A stretch of 64,000 nucleotides of DNA from Phormidesmis priestleyi ULC007 (GTDB lineage Bacteria > Cyanobacteriota > Cyanobacteriia > Leptolyngbyales > Leptolyngbyaceae), in contig NZ_MPPI01000001.1 of NCBI RefSeq assembly GCF_001895925.1, forward strand, positions 1-64,000. Reading direction: 5' to 3'. Under the pieces are notes generated by a model, which made no database searches, was not told the origin of the DNA, and saw nothing but the letters and a program-made list of their open reading frames with translations. Below are positions 48,169 through 57,092 of this stretch, piece after piece. Made by a program: the position numbers and the translations under genes. Numbering within the stretch: the first letter of the stretch is position 1; each line of letters starts with the position of its first letter.

Positions 48169-48792
48169 CTAACGATCGCCAGTTGGCACCGCATAGTGAA
48201 TAATCGCCAGAAATCGAATCGGTAACTCAATCAGCTTTTCAGGGCCGTGAGGAACTTCACCCCGAAAGCTCAAAGAATCTCCTGGCTCTAACAAATAAGT
48301 GTGGATTCCGTGGCGATATTCCAGCTTGCCTTGCAGCAGATAGATAAATTCGATGCCGGGATGCTCAAATGTGGGGAAGACCTCAGACGCATCATCCATT
48401 GTGATCAAAAACGGCTCAAACAACTTCGTCGGGCCCTGATCGTATGCCAGCAAATGATAGGTATGTCCGCATTTCGTCCCGCGTCTCACCACCTCCATAC
48501 CGTCGCCTTGTTTAACCAACTGTGCGCCGCCTGCTGGCATATTGTAGTTGCGAAATAGCGTCGAGAGAGACACGCCTAATGCACTCGCTAACTTCCCGAT
48601 CGTCTCTAAACTAGTCGCAGTTTGGGCGTTTTCGATTTTTGACAACATCCCGCGAGAGATGCTCACCTGTTCAGCGACTTCAGCGATCGTCAACCCATGT
48701 TTCTGCCGCAGATCTCGAATGGCGTTGCCTAAATATCGCTCTAAAGAGTTGCTAGAAGAGACTTCTGTAGTTTTTGCGGGAGCTTCTGTCAT
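48169..48792 (-). CDS. XRE-family regulator with cupin sensor domain
   Basis: This 207-residue regulator has an N-terminal helix-turn-helix (residues about 20-78: IRDLRQKHGLTIAEVAEQ, VSISRGMLSKIENAQTATSL). A C-terminal cupin follows (residues about 125-200: FEHPGIEFIYLLQGKLEYRH, YLLEPGDSLSFRGEVPHGP). Such XRE-cupin proteins usually control amine or amino-acid catabolic genes and bind the small-molecule inducer in the cupin. It is divergent from, and 300 bases from, the methylamine/N-methylglutamate operon, and is the obvious candidate regulator of that operon (inference). Confidence 0.9.
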   Translation of the reverse strand: MTEAPAKTTEVSSSNSLERYLGNAIRDLRQKHGLTIAEVAEQVSISRGMLSKIENAQTATSLETIGKLASALGVSLSTLFRNYNMPAGGAQLVKQGDGMEVVRRGTKCGHTYHLLAYDQGPTKLFEPFLITMDDASEVFPTFEHPGIEFIYLLQGKLEYRHGIHTYLLEPGDSLSFRGEVPHGPEKLIELPIRFLAIIHYAVPTGDR

Positions 48793-48823
48793 AGTGATTT
48801 ATCTCGATCGTCTCGCTTAATGT

Positions 48824-48998
48824 GACGTGAATTCGATGAAGCTTTTCGCTACGGTTGCCAATCCGGGCTGCCCCCTAAATCCCCCAAAATTGGGGGACTT
48901 TGAACCTAAATTCTGGGCTTGAAGTCCCCCAGAATTGGGGGATTTACGGGGCTGAAGCGCTGAAGAACGCAGCGAAAGAACTCATCGAACTGACGTTA
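48824..48998. repeat. Hairpin repeat R1, copy 6
   Basis: The core at 48870-48952 has GCCCCCTAAATCCCCC, GGGGGACTTT, GAAGTCCCCC and GGGGGATTTACGGGGC. The outer arm matches copy 1: left GACGTGAATTCGATGAAGC and TTTTCGCTACGGTTGC pair with right CGCAGCGAAAGAACTCATCG and AACTGACGT. It occupies the shared regulatory region between the XRE gene and mgdA. Confidence 0.8.
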
Positions 48999-49023
48999 AT
49001 GTGAATCATAGCAAGAAACTTTG

Positions 49024-49052
49024 TTGACACTCATGAAACTTCGATCCATGAT
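49024..49052 (+). promoter_or_regulatory. Predicted promoter of the mgd-gmaS-mgs operon
   Basis: TTGACA (49024-49029) and CATGAT (49047-49052) are separated by 17 bases, about 40 bases before the first gene. An AGGAG site at 49083-49087, five bases before ATG 49093, follows. Position and spacing fit a standard housekeeping-type promoter. Confidence 0.55.
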
Positions 49053-49092
49053 GTTTACTAAAGTTTTCCGATGAAAACTTGCAGGAGTTGTC

Positions 49093-50334
49093 ATGCCGTT
49101 TCGTCTCTTAAAATTCGCTCTGTCGAAAGAACATCCCGAACCGCGAATGTTTCGCCAGCCCGATCGTTTAAAGTCAAATTACGATGCGGTGATTATTGGC
49201 GGCGGTGGGCATGGATTGGCAGCCGCTTATTATTTAGCACGCGATTATGATATAAAAAATATCGCTGTGCTAGAAAGAGGCTATATCGGTGGAGGCAACA
49301 CTGGACGCAACACAACGATTATCCGATCGAACTATCTCACCCCAGAAGGCGTAAAATTCTACGATGAATCGGTGCGACTGTGGCAAGACTTATCACAAGA
49401 CTTCGATCTAAACTTGTTCTATTCAAATCGCGGACACTTCACTCTGGCACACACCGATTCATCACTCAGAACCATGCGCTGGAGAGCCGAAGTCAACAAA
49501 CATTTTGGCATCGATAGCGAACTCGTTGATCCCTCTGAAGTGCAAAAAGCTTGTCCGATGATAGATATGACCTGTGGAGGCCACGCCCCAATCTTGGGGG
49601 CACTTTATCACGCACCTGGCAGCATTGCCCGTCACGATGCGGTCGCGTGGGGTTACGGTCGCGGAGCCGATTTGCGCGGAGTCGAGATTCACCAACAAAC
49701 CGAAGTTTTGGGGATTCAGATTGAGTCCGATCGCGTCACCGGAATTGAGACTTCGCACGGCACGATTTCAACGCCTCGCGTTTTATGTGCGGTTGCCGGA
49801 TTTACGCCGCGAATTTTAGACATGGTGGGGTTACGATCGCCGATCCAGATTCACCCCCTACAAGCGATGGTCAGCGAACCGATGAAGCCCTGGCTTGACC
49901 CGATTATTGTCTCTGGAAGCCTGCACGTTTACGTCAGTCAAACAGCGCGAGGAGAGTTGGTAATGGGTGCCTCGCTTGACCCTTATGAATTGCACTCTAC
50001 GCGATCGACCCTTGATTTTGCCGAAGGACTCGCCGCCCACATGCTAGAGCTATTTCCGTTTTTGTCTCACGTCAAAGTGGTGCGTCAATGGGCAGGCATG
50101 GCAGACATGACCCCCGATTTTGCGCCGATTATGGGCAAGACCGCGATCGAGGGATTCTATCTTGATGCAGGCTGGGGCACTTGGGGGTTTAAAGCAACGC
50201 CTGTGTGTGGCAAAACAATGGCGTATACCGTGGCAAACGATCGCAATCATGATCTGATTCAAGATTTTTCGCTGTCTCGATTTGAGCGATATGAATTGGT
50301 GGGTGAAAAAGGCGCAGCGTCAGTGGGTCACTAA
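49093..50334 (+). CDS. mgdA: N-methylglutamate dehydrogenase subunit A (sarcosine oxidase beta-like)
   Basis: This 413-residue flavoprotein has the DAO/SoxB fold. The FAD dinucleotide motif is VIIGGGGHGLAAAYYLAR (residues 33-50), and IARHDAVAWG contains His-181, the residue type that carries covalent FMN in heterotetrameric sarcosine oxidases. The C-terminal MTPDFAPIMG and GWGTWGFKATPV are family motifs. In the N-methylglutamate pathway this subunit oxidises the N-methyl group. Sequence alone does not separate it from sarcosine oxidase SoxB. The assignment comes from the linked gmaS and mgs genes. It is first in the operon, with AGGAG upstream. Confidence 0.85.
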   Translation: MPFRLLKFALSKEHPEPRMFRQPDRLKSNYDAVIIGGGGHGLAAAYYLARDYDIKNIAVLERGYIGGGNTGRNTTIIRSNYLTPEGVKFYDESVRLWQDLSQDFDLNLFYSNRGHFTLAHTDSSLRTMRWRAEVNKHFGIDSELVDPSEVQKACPMIDMTCGGHAPILGALYHAPGSIARHDAVAWGYGRGADLRGVEIHQQTEVLGIQIESDRVTGIETSHGTISTPRVLCAVAGFTPRILDMVGLRSPIQIHPLQAMVSEPMKPWLDPIIVSGSLHVYVSQTARGELVMGASLDPYELHSTRSTLDFAEGLAAHMLELFPFLSHVKVVRQWAGMADMTPDFAPIMGKTAIEGFYLDAGWGTWGFKATPVCGKTMAYTVANDRNHDLIQDFSLSRFERYELVGEKGAASVGH

Positions 50335-50336
50335 CC

Positions 50337-50594
50337 ATGAAACTTATGACTTGTCCGATTAACGGTTCACGACCGATTTCAGAGTTTTTTTATGGGGGAG
50401 AGCTGCGATCGATGCCTGACCCAAACATGGTGACGGATGAGGTTTGGGCAGACTATGTGTTTCACCGTAATAATGCTCCGGGTATTAAATGTGAATGGTG
50501 GTGTCACATACCTAGCAACTCCTGGTTTATCGCTGAACGAAACACGCTAACGGATGAAATTATACACACTTATCTGTGGGGTGAGGTCGTATGA
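50337..50594 (+). CDS. mgdB: N-methylglutamate dehydrogenase subunit B (sarcosine oxidase delta-like)
   Basis: This 85-residue SoxD-like subunit has CPINGSRPISEFFYGGE at the N-terminus and VWADYVFHRNN, then EWWCHIPSNSWFIAERNT. Known delta subunits bind zinc through a CPxCG pair plus a later His and Cys. Here the first Cys is kept (Cys6), the second is Asn, and the WRHxxGC region reads WCHIPSN, so the zinc site is changed. It overlaps mgdC by four bases (ATGA) and follows mgdA by two bases. Confidence 0.85.
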   Translation: MKLMTCPINGSRPISEFFYGGELRSMPDPNMVTDEVWADYVFHRNNAPGIKCEWWCHIPSNSWFIAERNTLTDEIIHTYLWGEVV

Positions 50595-53524
50595 ATCAAC
50601 GCAGACTACCGCTCATCTCAGGAGAATGGATCGATCGCAGTCAGCCGATCGAATTCACGTTTGAAGGAACTCGCTTTACGGGATATGTAGGGGATACGAT
50701 CGCCAGTGCGCTTTGGGCATCAGGTCAGCAAATCTTGGGACGCAGCTTTAAATATCACCGTCCGCGTGGGATTTTGAGCCTCGCCAACCATGACGTAAAT
50801 ACTTTAATGCAGTCTGGGCAGAAACTAAATATCCGAGCCGATGTCACGCCGCTAGAAGATGGAATGACGCTTTCAGCCATTAATACTTTTGGGGGAGTGA
50901 TGGGCGATCGTGCGAGTGCGATCGAGTTTTTCTCACCGTTTCTCCCAGTTGGTTTCTACTACAAAGCGTTTAACAGCAAGCGTTTATTTCCTTTCTGGGA
51001 ACGCTTGATTCGCAACATGACAGGGCTTGGACAGGTAGACTTCTCGACTCCTCACATTCGGACTGCAAAACGCTATGATTTTTGTGATCTTTTAGTGATT
51101 GGAGCAGGCATATCAGGACTCTCGGCAGCACTCTCGGCGGCAGATTTAGGTGCAGACGTTGTGATTGTCGATGAGAGCGCTAGAGCGGGAGGATCGGGTC
51201 ACTACCAATTAGGAAATGACCCACTCCAATTAGAGAAAACAAACGAATTATTAAGCGCTGTCGAGAATCATCCGAGAATCCGTCTCTATACACAAACACA
51301 AGCGGCGGGATATTATGCCGATCGCTGGATTCCGTTATTAGATCGCGATCGCTTCACTAAAATGCGCGCAAAAACAGTCATTGCCGCAACTGGAGCCTAT
51401 GAACAACCTGCTGTGTTTCGCAACAATGACTTGCCCGGTGTCATTCTATCAAGTGCAGCGCAACGATTAATCTATCGCTATGCAGTCAAACCGATGAATC
51501 GGGCTGTAGTTCTGGTTGCCAACGCTGATGGATACCGAGCGGTAATAGATTTGATTACAAATGGGGTAACAGTTGTTGCAGTGGTTGACCTGCGTGAAAG
51601 TTCTCTCAAAAGTGATGTGGCGCAAACGCTAGAACAGCAGGGAATCTCAATCTTTTTAGGCTACTGCGTCTATGAAGCGAGAGCCAATCCGGGTCGCGAT
51701 GGCGTATCGGCGGCAGTGATTTGCCCGATCGACGTAAACGGCAACCCGCAAACAGGATTTAGGCAAACGATCGCGTGTGATGGCATTGTAGTTAGCGTAG
51801 GCTGGGCACCTGCGGCAAACCTGCTCTATCAGGCGGGCACTAAAATGCGGTTTAATAAACGGTTGCAGCAGTTTGTCCCGGAGGTTTTACCATCTGGTGT
51901 ATTTGCGTGTGGTCGGGTGAATGGCGTTTTTGAGTTTGAACAGAAGTTGATTGACGGTCATCGGGCGGGTCTAGAAGCCGCTGCTCATCTAGGATTTGAC
52001 TCACAGATTGAGGTGACAATCTCGCCCGAACTAGAATCACCTTCACACCCGTGGGCGATCGTCGAACATCCTGCCGGAAAGAATTTCGTAGACTTCGATG
52101 AAGACTTGCAATACAAAGATTTTCTCAACGCTGCCCAAGAAGGATTTGACAACATTGAACTACTCAAGCGATACACAACCGTTGGAATGGGAGCAAGTCA
52201 GGGCAAACACTCGAATATGAGTGCGCTGAGAATATTAGCGCGAATCACTGGGAAGACTCCGGGTGAAGTCGGCACAACGACCTCTCGACCATTTTTTCAC
52301 CCAGTTCCGCTCTCACATTTAGCAGGGCGAGGCTTTACGCCTGAGCAACGTACTCCACTACATAGTCGTCACGTCAAACTGAATGCTAAATTTATGTTAG
52401 CGGGAATGTGGCAGCGACCTGAATATTATGCTCAGTCAGGAAAAAGTCGCGAGGAGTGTATCTGTCTAGAAGCTCAGGCAGTCAGGCATCAAGTAGGAAT
52501 CATCGATGTCGGGACGTTGGGCAAGTTTGAGATTCGCGGGGCAGATGCGGCTGAGTTTTTAGAGCGCGTTTATGCTGGGCGATATAGCAAGATGAAAATC
52601 GGCACCACGCGGTATGCACTGATGCTGGATGAAACGGGAGTGACGATCGACGATGGCATGATCGCCCGACTCGGAGCAGAGCATTTCTATTTCACAACGA
52701 CGACATCGGGCGCTACCGCGATCTATCGTGAGTTATCTCGTTTAAATACTTTGTGGCGGTTAGACTGTGGAATCGTGAATTTGACCGGGGCACGATCGGC
52801 AATCAATCTCGCGGGACAATATTCCCGTGATGTGTTGTCTAAGCTCACTGATTTAGATCTCTCTAGCGTTGCATTTTCTTATCTCGCCGTTCGTGAAACA
52901 CACATTCAAAATATTCCTGTGATGTTGATGCGAGTCGGATTTGTGGGTGAGTGGGGTTATGAAATTCACGTTGCAGCAGATTCTGCTCCAGCATTGTGGG
53001 ATCTGTTGTTAGAAGCAGGATTTGAGTATGATATTTGTCCGTTTGGCGTTGAGGCGCAGCGCCTTTTGCGACTCGAAAAAGGGCATCTAATTATCGGTCA
53101 GGATACCGACGGGTTAACGACTCCAATCGAAGCGGGGCTAGAGTGGGCGGTGAAGATGGATAAATCCTTTTTTATCGGGCAGCGCAGTTTACAAATTTTG
53201 GCAAAACGACCCATTAAACAAATCCTGATCGGATTCATGCTTGATCCTAATTTTCAAGGAACACCGCCGCAGGAATGTCATTTAATCATTCATGGCAATG
53301 AGATTGCAGGTCGCGTTACGAGCGTTGCATTTAGTCCCATTCTCAATCGTCATATCGGACTCGCCTACGTGAAACCAGAACTGGCTGCGATCGCCGATCT
53401 CATCTCAATCCGCCTATCAGACGGCACGATCGTATCAGCAACCATCACCCCCACTCCGTTCTATGACCCTGAAACCTCACGCCAGCAAGAAGACGTTACC
53501 CAACTTCAGGAGGTGACGGTATGA
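50591..53524 (+). CDS. mgdC: N-methylglutamate dehydrogenase subunit C (sarcosine oxidase alpha-like)
   Basis: This 977-residue SoxA-like subunit has an N-terminal SoxA_N domain (FTFEGTRFTGYVGDTIASAL, GRSFKYHRPRG). A flavin/NAD-binding domain follows (LLVIGAGISGLSAALSAADL, about residues 172-191; VIAATGAYEQPAVFRNNDLPG). The C-terminal half is GcvT-like and folate-binding (GILDVGTLGKFEI-like VGIIDVGTLGKFEIRG, and FGVEAQRLLRLEKGHLI). The GcvT part would hand the methyl-derived formaldehyde to tetrahydrofolate. Length and order are as in heterotetrameric enzymes. It overlaps both neighbours by four bases, indicating translational coupling. Confidence 0.88.
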   Translation: MNQRRLPLISGEWIDRSQPIEFTFEGTRFTGYVGDTIASALWASGQQILGRSFKYHRPRGILSLANHDVNTLMQSGQKLNIRADVTPLEDGMTLSAINTFGGVMGDRASAIEFFSPFLPVGFYYKAFNSKRLFPFWERLIRNMTGLGQVDFSTPHIRTAKRYDFCDLLVIGAGISGLSAALSAADLGADVVIVDESARAGGSGHYQLGNDPLQLEKTNELLSAVENHPRIRLYTQTQAAGYYADRWIPLLDRDRFTKMRAKTVIAATGAYEQPAVFRNNDLPGVILSSAAQRLIYRYAVKPMNRAVVLVANADGYRAVIDLITNGVTVVAVVDLRESSLKSDVAQTLEQQGISIFLGYCVYEARANPGRDGVSAAVICPIDVNGNPQTGFRQTIACDGIVVSVGWAPAANLLYQAGTKMRFNKRLQQFVPEVLPSGVFACGRVNGVFEFEQKLIDGHRAGLEAAAHLGFDSQIEVTISPELESPSHPWAIVEHPAGKNFVDFDEDLQYKDFLNAAQEGFDNIELLKRYTTVGMGASQGKHSNMSALRILARITGKTPGEVGTTTSRPFFHPVPLSHLAGRGFTPEQRTPLHSRHVKLNAKFMLAGMWQRPEYYAQSGKSREECICLEAQAVRHQVGIIDVGTLGKFEIRGADAAEFLERVYAGRYSKMKIGTTRYALMLDETGVTIDDGMIARLGAEHFYFTTTTSGATAIYRELSRLNTLWRLDCGIVNLTGARSAINLAGQYSRDVLSKLTDLDLSSVAFSYLAVRETHIQNIPVMLMRVGFVGEWGYEIHVAADSAPALWDLLLEAGFEYDICPFGVEAQRLLRLEKGHLIIGQDTDGLTTPIEAGLEWAVKMDKSFFIGQRSLQILAKRPIKQILIGFMLDPNFQGTPPQECHLIIHGNEIAGRVTSVAFSPILNRHIGLAYVKPELAAIADLISIRLSDGTIVSATITPTPFYDPETSRQQEDVTQLQEVTV

Positions 53525-54159
53525 TTCGTCGCATTAGCCCTAATCACGATCGACTTCAATCTCTGAATGGCACCTGGCGCGACATTAATGGAATGCCATC
53601 CCTCGTTTCCATTCCTGGAGATGACAGAATTGTGGCGAATTTGGGCATCGCTGATCTGTCATTTCTCACCCGCTTTGGGGTCAAAGGAGCCGGGGCTGTC
53701 GCTTGGCTTGAGAGTCAGAAGCTTGAGGTGCCCGATCGTGCCAATACCTGGAAGCCTCTCCCCGATGGCGGAATCATCGCCCGTCTTGGTTTGACTGAGT
53801 TCTTGATCGAAGATAGCTTACACAGCAGTTTTGCGCTGCGTTTGGCTGAGGCGTGTCAGTCTGTTCCCGCGAAAGTTTATCCGGTGTTGAGACAAGATGC
53901 CGCGATCGTGCTGTGTGGTAAAGCGATTCAAGATCTGTTGCGACAAACTTGTAGCGTTAACTTTCAAGCGTTGTCTCTGGCTGAACATCCTGTAATTTTG
54001 ACGTTGATGGTAGGCGTTAGCGTTACGATTATTCCAATTTTGCCTGACCGTTATCGAATCTGGTGCGATGGCACGTTTGGAGCTTATTTATGGGAAACTT
54101 TGTTGACGATCGCGCAAGAGCTAGGCGGGGGAGTTGTCGGTGTCGATCGCTTGATTTAA
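53521..54159 (+). CDS. mgdD: N-methylglutamate dehydrogenase subunit D (sarcosine oxidase gamma-like)
   Basis: This 212-residue SoxG-like subunit has ADLSFLTRFGVKGAGAVAWL near the N-terminus (GcvT-like fold), RLGLTEFLIED and a C-terminal DRYRIWCDGTFGAYLWETLL. Gamma subunits are poorly conserved, and the assignment rests on position directly after mgdC (four-base overlap) plus this pattern. It completes the A-B-C-D set in the order known from heterotrophic methylamine users. Confidence 0.8.
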   Translation: MIRRISPNHDRLQSLNGTWRDINGMPSLVSIPGDDRIVANLGIADLSFLTRFGVKGAGAVAWLESQKLEVPDRANTWKPLPDGGIIARLGLTEFLIEDSLHSSFALRLAEACQSVPAKVYPVLRQDAAIVLCGKAIQDLLRQTCSVNFQALSLAEHPVILTLMVGVSVTIIPILPDRYRIWCDGTFGAYLWETLLTIAQELGGGVVGVDRLI

Positions 54160-54188
54160 GTTCAGACTAATTTTTAGGAGAGGAAACC

Positions 54189-55517
54189 ATGACACCAGCA
54201 GAAGCGACTCAATTTTTAGCCGCGCATCAGATCAAGTTTGTTCTGGCGCAGTTTGTCGATATGCACGGAACCGCCAAAACAAAAGCCGTTCCTGTCTCAC
54301 ACTTTGAGGATATTTTGTGCCCAGGTGCAGGCTTTGCGGGGTTTGCCGTCTGGGGCTTGGGAATGCAGCCTAACAGTCCCGACTTTATGGCAGTGGGCGA
54401 CCTGTCAACGCTGTCGATCGTGCCCTGGATGCCCGGATTTGCCCGCATTGTCTGCGTCGGTCATGTTCACAGCAAGCCTTACGCTTACGATGCCCGATTT
54501 ATTTTGCAACAGCAGATCGATCGCTTGACCCAAAAAGGTTGGGCACTCAACACCGGGGTCGAGCCAGAATTTGTGCTACTCCGCAAAGATGAACAGGGTA
54601 AAATTCAGCCGTGCGACTCGACCGATACCCTTGATAAACCTTGCTATGACTATAAAGGGCTATCTCGGAGTTTGACCTTTATTGAGAAGCTGGTAACGAG
54701 TCTGCAAGCGGCTGATTTTGATGTCTATCAGATCGATCACGAAGACGCAAACGGTCAATTTGAAATCAATTACACTTACACGGATTGCTTAACGACTGCC
54801 GATCGCTTTATCTTTTTCAAAATGGCAGCGTCAGAAATCGCCAAAGAACTGGGGTTAATTTGCTCCTTTATGCCCAAACCGTTTGCGAACCGAACGGGCA
54901 GCGGAATGCACATGCATATGTCAATGTGGGAGGGTGACACAAATCTCTTTGCAGATGACACCGACGATCGGAAATTAGGGCTGTCAAAACTGGCTTATCA
55001 TTTCATGGCAGGATTGCTCGCCCACGCTCCCGCATTGACTGCCATTTGTGCGCCGACAGTGAACTCTTATAAGCGGTTAGTGGTGGGTCGATCGCTGAGT
55101 GGGGCAACCTGGGCACCTGCCTATATTACTTACGGAGATAACAATCGTTCTAGCATGGTGCGCGTTCCGGGCGGACGGTTAGAGTTGCGTCTTGCCGATG
55201 GGTCTTGCAATCCTTATCTGGCAACAGCCGCCGCGATCGCCGCAGGGTTAGACGGCATCGAAAAACAACTCGATCCGGGTGAACCGTGGAATGTGAATCT
55301 CTATGATTTCTCAAATGTAGAACTTACAGAAAAAGGAATTCATACACTACCGCAGAGTTTAAAAGAAGCGATCGACGCGCTTGTCTCTGATGACGTGATT
55401 AAAAATGCGTTAGGTGTTTTAGCCGATGAATTTATTAATCTAAAGCAAATGGAATGGGTCGAATATATGCGACACGTTTCTGAATGGGAAGTTCAACGTT
55501 ATCTAGAATTCTTCTAA
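54189..55517 (+). CDS. gmaS: Gamma-glutamylmethylamide synthetase (glutamine synthetase III-like)
   Basis: This 442-residue ligase of the GlnA superfamily would make gamma-glutamylmethylamide from glutamate, methylamine and ATP. Motifs are [42 protein letters not shown]-type [40 protein letters not shown] and [20 protein letters not shown]. It resembles the GmaS/GlnT (type III glutamate-ammonia ligase) group rather than the assimilatory GlnA: residues VDMHGT replace the GlnA strand, and no Tyr adenylylation loop is seen. AGGAGAGG precedes the ATG. Position between mgdD and mgsA supports the methylamine role. True substrate choice needs assay. Confidence 0.83.
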   Translation: MTPAEATQFLAAHQIKFVLAQFVDMHGTAKTKAVPVSHFEDILCPGAGFAGFAVWGLGMQPNSPDFMAVGDLSTLSIVPWMPGFARIVCVGHVHSKPYAYDARFILQQQIDRLTQKGWALNTGVEPEFVLLRKDEQGKIQPCDSTDTLDKPCYDYKGLSRSLTFIEKLVTSLQAADFDVYQIDHEDANGQFEINYTYTDCLTTADRFIFFKMAASEIAKELGLICSFMPKPFANRTGSGMHMHMSMWEGDTNLFADDTDDRKLGLSKLAYHFMAGLLAHAPALTAICAPTVNSYKRLVVGRSLSGATWAPAYITYGDNNRSSMVRVPGGRLELRLADGSCNPYLATAAAIAAGLDGIEKQLDPGEPWNVNLYDFSNVELTEKGIHTLPQSLKEAIDALVSDDVIKNALGVLADEFINLKQMEWVEYMRHVSEWEVQRYLEFF

Positions 55518-55523
55518 AAGATT

Positions 55524-56420
55524 ATGTGTGGAATTGTTGGACTACTGGTTAAAAAACCTGAACTACGAAAATCACTCGGTGAAATGATAGTGCCGATGTT
55601 GATTGGGATGAGCGATCGCGGGCCCGATTCAGCCGGACTTGCTATCTTTACAGAAATGCTAGATCCAAGTCATCGCAAACATAGTCTCTACTCCGGTGAC
55701 AAAGAATTTAATTGGTCAGAATTGCTCTATAAATTTCAATCACACTTTGAAGGAGATACTGAAATTGATAGTCAAGGCAATCACGCAATCTTGATTAGTG
55801 ATGCCGATCCAGAATCAGCAAAACAATGGATCAAACAACACTATTCACAGTTGTATATTTTGTCTACAGGAAGATCAATTAACCTCTATAAAGACACTGG
55901 AACGCCCCAAGAAGTCAGCGATCGCTATCACTTCAAATCGCTCAAAGGCTCTCACCTCGTTGGTCATACGCGTATGGCAACCGAGTCGGCGGTGACAGCC
56001 GCTCACGCTCACCCTTTTACGGCTGGCGAAGATTTCTGTCTCGTCCACAACGGCTCTCTCTCCAACCCCTATGAGATTCGTCGAAAACTTGAGCCACGTG
56101 GTATCAAGTTTGAAACCGATAACGACACCGAAGCCGCCTGTCGCTTTTTAGAATGGCGAATGCGTGAAGGCGACAACTTGGAAGCCTCAATCCAAAAGGG
56201 ATTTGAAGCGTTAGACGGCTTCTACACGTTCTTAATGGGAACGACAGACAAACTCGCCTTGGTGCGCGATGCTTTTGCCTGTAAACCTGCGATCGTGGCA
56301 GAAACCGATGATTATGTGGCGATCGCGTCAGAGTTCCGATCGCTCGCTCATTTACCTGATGTCAACCACGCCCATCTCTACGAACCCGCACCAGAGGAAC
56401 TGTATGTATGGACAGTGTAA
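55524..56420 (+). CDS. mgsA: N-methylglutamate synthase subunit A (class II glutamine amidotransferase)
   Basis: This 298-residue Ntn-type amidotransferase has nucleophilic Cys2 exposed by Met removal (MCGIVGLLVKKP). SDRGPDSAGLAI, GHTRMATESAVTAAHAHPF and LVHNGSLSNPYEIRRKL follow. It would release methylamine (or ammonia) from gamma-glutamylmethylamide for transfer to glutamate. It is also called GlxB in rhizobia. It is six bases after gmaS and overlaps mgsB by 13 bases. Confidence 0.87.
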   Translation: MCGIVGLLVKKPELRKSLGEMIVPMLIGMSDRGPDSAGLAIFTEMLDPSHRKHSLYSGDKEFNWSELLYKFQSHFEGDTEIDSQGNHAILISDADPESAKQWIKQHYSQLYILSTGRSINLYKDTGTPQEVSDRYHFKSLKGSHLVGHTRMATESAVTAAHAHPFTAGEDFCLVHNGSLSNPYEIRRKLEPRGIKFETDNDTEAACRFLEWRMREGDNLEASIQKGFEALDGFYTFLMGTTDKLALVRDAFACKPAIVAETDDYVAIASEFRSLAHLPDVNHAHLYEPAPEELYVWTV

Positions 56421-57088
56421 TCTTCGACTTATCGCAAACTCCGCTACGCGAGGTGAATCAGTTTCTCCATCACAACGCCAATGGGAAGCCGATTAAAATT
56501 TTGAATCCCAACGGTGCCCATAATATCGCTATCGGACTTGATTCACCTATCAGCGTTGAGATTGCGGGTCACGTCGGCTATTATGCTGCGGGAATGAATC
56601 AGTTAGCGAACGTGACGATCGACGGCAACGCAGGGACTGGGGTTGCAGAAAATATGATGTCTGGACGGGTTCATGTCAAAGGCTTTGCGTCTGTCTCGGC
56701 AGGGGCTTCTGCTCAAGGGGGATTGCTGATCATTGATGGCAATGCGAGTTTGCGCTGCGGCATTTCACTTAAAGGTGGCGATATTGTAGTAGGTGGGAGT
56801 GTAGGTAGCTTCTCGGCGTTTATGGCACAAGCGGGGCGAATCATAATTTGTGGAGATGCTGCTGACGCGATCGGAGATTCTCTCTATGAAGCAGTGATCT
56901 ATATTCGCGGCACTGTAAAATCTCTGGGGGCAGATGCCCAGTTTGAGCCGATGTCAGAAACCGATTATCAAACCGTCGGTGAGCTATTAGCAAAAGCCGA
57001 ATTTTGTCACGACCCCAAAGAGTTTAAGCGCATCGCCTCCGCCAAGCAGCTTTATCACTGGAACGCGGATGCCAATCAGGAGTATTAA
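56408..57088 (+). CDS. mgsB: N-methylglutamate synthase subunit B (GXGXG, FwdC/GltB C-terminal-like)
   Basis: This 226-residue protein is made of a repeated right-handed beta-helix with Gly motifs (IAGHVGYYAAGMNQLANVTI, GNAGTGVAENMMSGRVHVKG, GLLIIDGNASLRCGISLKGG, GGSVGSFSAFMAQAGRIIIC). This is the GXGXG domain seen at the C-terminus of glutamate synthase and in FwdC. It would form the scaffold between the amidotransferase and the FMN subunit. It is also called GlxC. It overlaps mgsA, and mgsC starts four bases after its stop. Confidence 0.87.
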   Translation: MDSVIFDLSQTPLREVNQFLHHNANGKPIKILNPNGAHNIAIGLDSPISVEIAGHVGYYAAGMNQLANVTIDGNAGTGVAENMMSGRVHVKGFASVSAGASAQGGLLIIDGNASLRCGISLKGGDIVVGGSVGSFSAFMAQAGRIIICGDAADAIGDSLYEAVIYIRGTVKSLGADAQFEPMSETDYQTVGELLAKAEFCHDPKEFKRIASAKQLYHWNADANQEY

Positions 57089-57092
57089 CCCC

